This document shows, piece after piece, positions 60,179-64,000 of a stretch of 64,000 bases of DNA (the first letter of the stretch is position 1; each line of letters begins with the position of its first letter). Location of the stretch: contig NZ_CP055481.1 of the NCBI RefSeq assembly GCF_013705725.1, positions 434,001 through 498,000 of the forward strand. Reading direction: 5' to 3'. The notes beneath the pieces are model-generated. The model had not been told where the DNA came from, made no database searches, and worked only from the letters and a program-made list of their open reading frames with translations. The DNA comes from Klebsiella sp. RHBSTW-00484. GTDB lineage: Bacteria > Pseudomonadota > Gammaproteobacteria > Enterobacterales > Enterobacteriaceae. A program made the position numbers and the translations under genes.

Positions 60179-60856
60179 ATGAAGCAGTATTTGATTGCCC
60201 CTTCGATTCTGTCGGCTGATTTTGCCCGTTTGGGTGAAGATACCGCCAACGTGTTGGCCGCAGGTGCCGATGTTGTGCACTTTGACGTAATGGACAACCA
60301 CTATGTGCCGAATCTGACCATCGGTCCAATGGTACTGAAATCGCTGCGAAATTACGGTATCACCGCGCCGATTGATGTGCATTTGATGGTCAAGCCTGTT
60401 GACCGCATCATCCCTGATTTTGCTGCTGCGGGCGCTAGCATCATTACTTTCCACCCGGAAGCTTCTGAGCACGTCGATCGTACTTTACAACTCATCAAAG
60501 AAAATGGCTGTAAAGCCGGTCTGGTGTTTAACCCAGCCACGTCCCTGAGCTATCTCGATTATGTGATGGATAAACTGGACGTCATTCTGCTGATGTCGGT
60601 GAACCCAGGCTTTGGTGGCCAGTCTTTTATTCCGCACACCCTTGATAAACTGCGTGAAGTTCGTCGTCGTATTGATGAATCTGGCTACGACATTCGTCTG
60701 GAAGTTGATGGCGGCGTGAAAGTGAACAATATTGCCGAGATTGCCGCAGCCGGTGCGGATATGTTTGTTGCCGGGTCGGCGATTTTCGATCAGCCGGACT
60801 ATAAAAAAGTGGTTGATCAAATGCGCAGCGAATTAGCGAAGGTTAGCCATGGATAA
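60179..60856 (+). CDS. rpe: Ribulose-phosphate 3-epimerase
   Basis: 225 residues from [18 protein letters not shown] barrel of the pentose phosphate pathway, with metal-binding [12 protein letters not shown] and [17 protein letters not shown] at 60167-60172 is 6 bases before this ATG, so it is preferred over the in-frame ATG at 60173. Overlaps gph by 8 bases. Confidence 0.97.
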   Translation: MKQYLIAPSILSADFARLGEDTANVLAAGADVVHFDVMDNHYVPNLTIGPMVLKSLRNYGITAPIDVHLMVKPVDRIIPDFAAAGASIITFHPEASEHVDRTLQLIKENGCKAGLVFNPATSLSYLDYVMDKLDVILLMSVNPGFGGQSFIPHTLDKLREVRRRIDESGYDIRLEVDGGVKVNNIAEIAAAGADMFVAGSAIFDQPDYKKVVDQMRSELAKVSHG

Positions 60857-61598
60857 GTTGCAAACCATTCGCGGCGTGGCGTTTGACCTTGACGGCACGC
60901 TGGTGGACAGCGCGCCTGGGCTGACTGCTGCCGTCGATAACGCGCTTTACGCCCTGGAGCTGCCGATGGCCGGGGAAGCGCGTGTCATCACCTGGATTGG
61001 TAACGGAGCTGATGTTCTGATGGAGCGCGCCCTGACCTGGGCTCGCCAGGAACGCGCAACGCTGCGCGCCTCGCAGGGTAAACCTTCTGTTGATCATGAC
61101 GATATCCCCCAGGCTGAGCAGTTGACGGTTTTGCGTAAGTTGTTCGATCGCTACTATGCAGAAGTGGCCGAAGAGGGGAGCTTTTTGTTCCCGGCGGTTG
61201 CCGATACGCTCGGCGCGCTGCACGCAAAGGGCTTGCCGTTAGCGCTGGTAACCAACAAGCCAACGCCGTTTGTCGCGCCTATTCTTGACGCGCTGGACAT
61301 CGGCAAATATTTTACCGTCGTGATTGGCGGTGATGATGTAAAAAACAAGAAACCACACCCGGATCCACTGCTTCTGGTCGCGGAAAAACTGGGGCTGGCG
61401 CCTGCTGAGCTGCTGTTCGTTGGTGACTCACGCAATGATATCCAGGCTGCGAAAGCCGCAGGCTGCTACTCAATCGGTCTGACATATGGCTACAACTATG
61501 GCGAGTCAATTTCGCTGAGTGAGCCGGATTATATCTTTGACCAATTTAATGAACTCTTGCCCGCTTTCGGGCTACCGTACAGTGAAACTCAGGAATAG
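60849..61598 (+). CDS. gph: Phosphoglycolate phosphatase
   Basis: 249 residues, HAD superfamily: [31 protein letters not shown] and [11 protein letters not shown]. Removes phosphoglycolate formed during repair of oxidised DNA ends. Starts inside the rpe 3' end; trpS follows 3 bases after its stop. Confidence 0.97.
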   Translation: MDKLQTIRGVAFDLDGTLVDSAPGLTAAVDNALYALELPMAGEARVITWIGNGADVLMERALTWARQERATLRASQGKPSVDHDDIPQAEQLTVLRKLFDRYYAEVAEEGSFLFPAVADTLGALHAKGLPLALVTNKPTPFVAPILDALDIGKYFTVVIGGDDVKNKKPHPDPLLLVAEKLGLAPAELLFVGDSRNDIQAAKAAGCYSIGLTYGYNYGESISLSEPDYIFDQFNELLPAFGLPYSETQE

Positions 61599-61601
61599 AA
61601 A

Positions 61602-62606
61602 ATGACTAAGCCCATCGTTTTTAGTGGCGCACAGCCCTCAGGTGAATTGACCATTGGCAACTACATGGGTGCGCTGCGTCAATGGGTAAACATGCAGGAC
61701 GATTACCACTGCATTTACTGCATCGTTGACCAGCACGCGATTACCGTCCGCCAGGATCCACAACAGCTGCGTAAGGCGACGCTGGATACGCTCGCGCTAT
61801 ACCTGGCCTGTGGTATCGACCCGAAGAAAAGCACCATTTTTGTTCAGTCCCACGTGCCAGAGCATGCGCAACTGGGCTGGGCGCTGAACTGCTACACCTA
61901 TTTCGGCGAACTGAGCCGTATGACTCAGTTCAAAGACAAGTCATCACGCTACGCCGAAAACATTAACGCCGGCCTGTTTGACTACCCGGTGCTGATGGCT
62001 GCCGACATCCTGCTGTATCAGACCAATCAGGTTCCGGTCGGTGAAGACCAGAAACAGCATCTGGAGCTGAGCCGCGATATTGCCCAGCGCTTCAACGCTA
62101 TTTATGGCGATGTGTTTAAAGTCCCTGAGCCGTTTATTCCGAAATCTGGCGCTCGCGTGATGTCGCTGCTGGAGCCGACCAAAAAGATGTCCAAGTCAGA
62201 CGATAACCGTAACAACGTGATCGGCCTGCTGGAAGACCCGAAATCGGTAGTGAAAAAGATCAAACGTGCGGTGACTGATTCCGATGAGCCACCCGTTGTG
62301 CGCTACGACATCCAGGACAAAGCGGGTGTTTCCAACCTGTTGGATATCCTCTCTGGCGTAACGGGTCAGAGCATCCCTGAGCTGGAGCAGCACTTTGAAG
62401 GCAAAATGTACGGCCACCTGAAAGGCGAAGTCGCCGATGCGGTATCCGGCATGCTAACCGAACTGCAGGAGCGCTATAACCGTTTCCGCGACGATGAAGC
62501 TTTCCTGAATCAGGTGATGAAAGAGGGCGCGGAGAAAGCCAGCGCTCGCGCTTCTGTTACGTTGAAGGCGGTCTACGAAGCGATTGGTTTCGTCGCTAAG
62601 CCTTAA
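61602..62606 (+). CDS. trpS: Tryptophanyl-tRNA synthetase
   Basis: 334 residues, class I synthetase with TIGN (HIGH variant) near 17 and KMSKS near 195. Charges tRNA-Trp. Last gene of the superoperon, closed by a strong terminator. Confidence 0.98.
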   Translation: MTKPIVFSGAQPSGELTIGNYMGALRQWVNMQDDYHCIYCIVDQHAITVRQDPQQLRKATLDTLALYLACGIDPKKSTIFVQSHVPEHAQLGWALNCYTYFGELSRMTQFKDKSSRYAENINAGLFDYPVLMAADILLYQTNQVPVGEDQKQHLELSRDIAQRFNAIYGDVFKVPEPFIPKSGARVMSLLEPTKKMSKSDDNRNNVIGLLEDPKSVVKKIKRAVTDSDEPPVVRYDIQDKAGVSNLLDILSGVTGQSIPELEQHFEGKMYGHLKGEVADAVSGMLTELQERYNRFRDDEAFLNQVMKEGAEKASARASVTLKAVYEAIGFVAKP

Positions 62607-62632
62607 TCTATCTGATGGTTGCCGTCATATCC

Positions 62633-62661
62633 AAAGCCGGGTGCAATGCATCCGGCTTTTT
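62633..62661 (+). terminator. trpS operon terminator
   Basis: AAAGCCGG and CCGGCTTT close a hairpin whose loop end also pairs (TGCA/TGCA), then T5. Confidence 0.9.
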
Positions 62662-62707
62662 AATTTGTGATAGCTGTCGTGATTTGATTATTTGCTCCTT
62701 GTTAATT

Positions 62708-62755
62708 ATCTTCAGTTTAGTGAAGATATAAATATTCAATTTAGTGAAGATTATA
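62708..62755 (+). promoter_or_regulatory. Tandem operators before yhfZ
   Basis: TTCAGTTTAGTGAAGAT at 62711-62727 and TTCAATTTAGTGAAGAT at 62735-62751, 24 bases apart. The first lies in a perfect palindrome ATCTTCA-N6-TGAAGAT (62708-62727). Position at the start of yhfZ suggests autoregulation of the yhf operon. Confidence 0.65.
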
Positions 62756-62756
62756 G

Positions 62757-63662
62757 ATGCGTCGGACATTCATTAAAAAAGAGGGCATGGCACTAACGAC
62801 CCTGGCTCGTTATTTGCTGGGCGAGCAGTGCGGTAATCGCCTGAAAACGATTGATGAGTTAGCGGGGGAGTGCGGCTCTTCCGTTGGGCTGACTCAGGCG
62901 GCGTTAAAAACGCTGGAGTCTTCCGGGGCCATTCGAATCGAACGCCGCGGGCGCAACGGCAGTTACCTGGTTGAGATGGATAACAAGGCCCTATTGGCGC
63001 ATATCGATATCACCAACGTCGTTTGCGCAATGCCTCTGCCCTATACGCGATTGTATGAGGGGCTGGCGAGCGGGCTGAAAGCGCAGTTTGAAGGTATACC
63101 TTTTTACTATGCGCATATGCGCGGCGCGGACATTCGCGTGGAGTGCTTACTTAACGGTGTTTACGACATGGCGGTGGTTTCGCGCCTGGCGGCAGAAAGT
63201 TATTTAGCTCAGAGCGGGCTGCGGATGGTAATGGCCCTTGGGCCGCACAGCTATGTTGGTGAGCACCAGCTGATTTGCCGGAAAGGCGCAATCGATTCGG
63301 TGCGGCGAGTGGGGCTTGATAACCGCTCGGCGGACCAGAAAATTATGACCGAAATTTATTTTGCCAATAGCGACGTAGAGCGCGTCGACCTCTCTTATCA
63401 CGAGAGTCTAAGTCGCATCGTCAAAGGCGAAATTGACGCTGTTATCTGGAACGTCACCGCTGGCGCGGAGCTGGCCATGTTAGGGCTGGAAGCCCTGCCG
63501 TTAAGTGATGACCCGCGTTTTTTGCAGGCGACTGAGGCGGTAGTGTTGGCCAGGGCAGATGATTACCCGATTCAACATTTGCTACGTGCAGTCGTTGATA
63601 AACAGGCGCTATTAGCTCATCAACAACGGGTGGTGAGCGGAGAGCAAGAGCCAAGCTATTAA
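62757..63662 (+). CDS. yhfZ: GntR-like regulator YhfZ
   Basis: 301 residues, as in E. coli YhfZ and very similar. N-terminal winged helix-turn-helix (DELAGECGSSVGLTQAALKT), then a substrate-binding-protein-like domain. First gene of the yhfZ-yhfS operon, of uncertain purpose. The ATG at 62757 matches the annotated E. coli start but sits 5 bases after an operator with no ribosome-binding site. ATG 62787 (MALTTLARYL) follows AAGAGGGC and may be the true start. Confidence 0.92.
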   Translation: MRRTFIKKEGMALTTLARYLLGEQCGNRLKTIDELAGECGSSVGLTQAALKTLESSGAIRIERRGRNGSYLVEMDNKALLAHIDITNVVCAMPLPYTRLYEGLASGLKAQFEGIPFYYAHMRGADIRVECLLNGVYDMAVVSRLAAESYLAQSGLRMVMALGPHSYVGEHQLICRKGAIDSVRRVGLDNRSADQKIMTEIYFANSDVERVDLSYHESLSRIVKGEIDAVIWNVTAGAELAMLGLEALPLSDDPRFLQATEAVVLARADDYPIQHLLRAVVDKQALLAHQQRVVSGEQEPSY

Positions 63663-63678
63663 CATTAAGGCAGTGACT

Positions 63679-64000
63679 ATGGAAAACAGGCTCAACTTGC
63701 TGTGTGAGGCAGGGATTATCGACCAGGATATTTGTCGCGGAATGATGCAGGTCGTCCGCCAGCTGGACGAGCAGTGGCATCTTCCCGTCTTTAGCGAGCA
63801 GGGAGAAATCGCGATAACTCATATGGCAAATGCGCTGATGCGCAGCCGCCGCGGTGAGGTTATTGAGCCGCTGGATGAGGAGTTCATGGCAGAGATAACC
63901 AGTTCGGCTTATTGGGATGAGATTCATCAATTGCATCAGGTGATGATGCAGGAATTTGACGTCACTCTACATGCTAATGAAAAAGGTTATTTGCTGGCTA
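63679..64000 (+). CDS. yhfY: PRD-domain protein YhfY (partial, runs off the window)
   Basis: At least 107 codons, open to the window end; E. coli YhfY has about 120. Begins MENRLNLLCEAG; HMANALMRSRRGE and HQLHQ are the PTS-regulation-domain-like His-containing motifs. Starts 16 bases after yhfZ with AAGGCAG upstream. Function unknown. Confidence 0.9.
   Translation, partial: MENRLNLLCEAGIIDQDICRGMMQVVRQLDEQWHLPVFSEQGEIAITHMANALMRSRRGEVIEPLDEEFMAEITSSAYWDEIHQLHQVMMQEFDVTLHANEKGYLLA

Overview
The window is chromosomal DNA from a member of the Enterobacteriaceae. Gene order, protein sequences and RNA genes match the E. coli/Salmonella ryhB-gnt-asd-glg-glp-rtc-mal-pckA-hsl-mrcA-hof-aro-dam-trpS-yhf block closely. 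Lost or added genes (yhgN and yhgE missing, a bactofilin gene beside ryhB, a sugar-acid module between glgP and glpD, a Salmonella-type rsr gene with Y RNAs in front of rtcB) point to a Klebsiella/Raoultella/Enterobacter/Kluyvera-type genome rather than E. coli. The genus cannot be fixed from this sequence alone. No prophage, insertion sequence with a transposase, CRISPR array or canonical tRNA/rRNA gene was found.

Layout. 1-4163: the iron-responsive sRNA ryhB, a bactofilin gene, a short transposon-like palindromic element with a target duplication, yhhX, yhhW (pirin) and a secreted YdcF/DUF218 protein. 4419-7466: gluconate regulator, kinase and low-affinity permease (gntR, gntKU) with CRP and GntR sites. 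7921-18708: asd and the glycogen genes glgBXCAP. 18885-25142: an accessory catabolic module with an IclR regulator, a KDG/DapA-type aldolase, an IlvD/Edd-type dehydratase, an MFS transporter and a divergent GldA-type dehydrogenase, with repeated 14-bp operators in the divergent promoter region. 25211-28922: glpD and glpEGR. 28904-34783: the RNA-repair locus rtcR / rsr-Y RNAs-rtcBA, driven by a textbook sigma-54 promoter. 34954-42778: malT and malPQ. 42846-49009: pckA, hslO, hslR, yrfG, igaA. 49334-52509: nudE and mrcA. 52627-55922: hofMNOPQ, a type IV pilus/DNA-uptake-like assembly operon. 56193-62606: aroK-aroB-damX-dam-rpe-gph-trpS. 62757-64000: yhfZ and the start of yhfY, cut by the window edge.

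How it fits together. Most of the window is carbon storage and sugar or polyol use: glycogen synthesis and breakdown, maltodextrin breakdown, gluconate entry, glycerol-3-phosphate oxidation and gluconeogenesis (pckA), much of it apparently under CRP. The accessory module probably takes up a sugar acid, dehydrates it, splits it to pyruvate plus an aldehyde and reduces the aldehyde.

The most notable system is the RNA-repair operon. Between the Ro60-like protein gene rsr and the RNA ligase gene rtcB lie two tandem Y RNAs. Each carries a circularly permuted tRNA-like domain (T arm, then a capped acceptor-like stem, then D arm) mounted on a Y-RNA stem. The two copies differ by compensatory substitutions and even a compensatory 2-bp deletion in the stem, so the fold is supported by the sequence itself.
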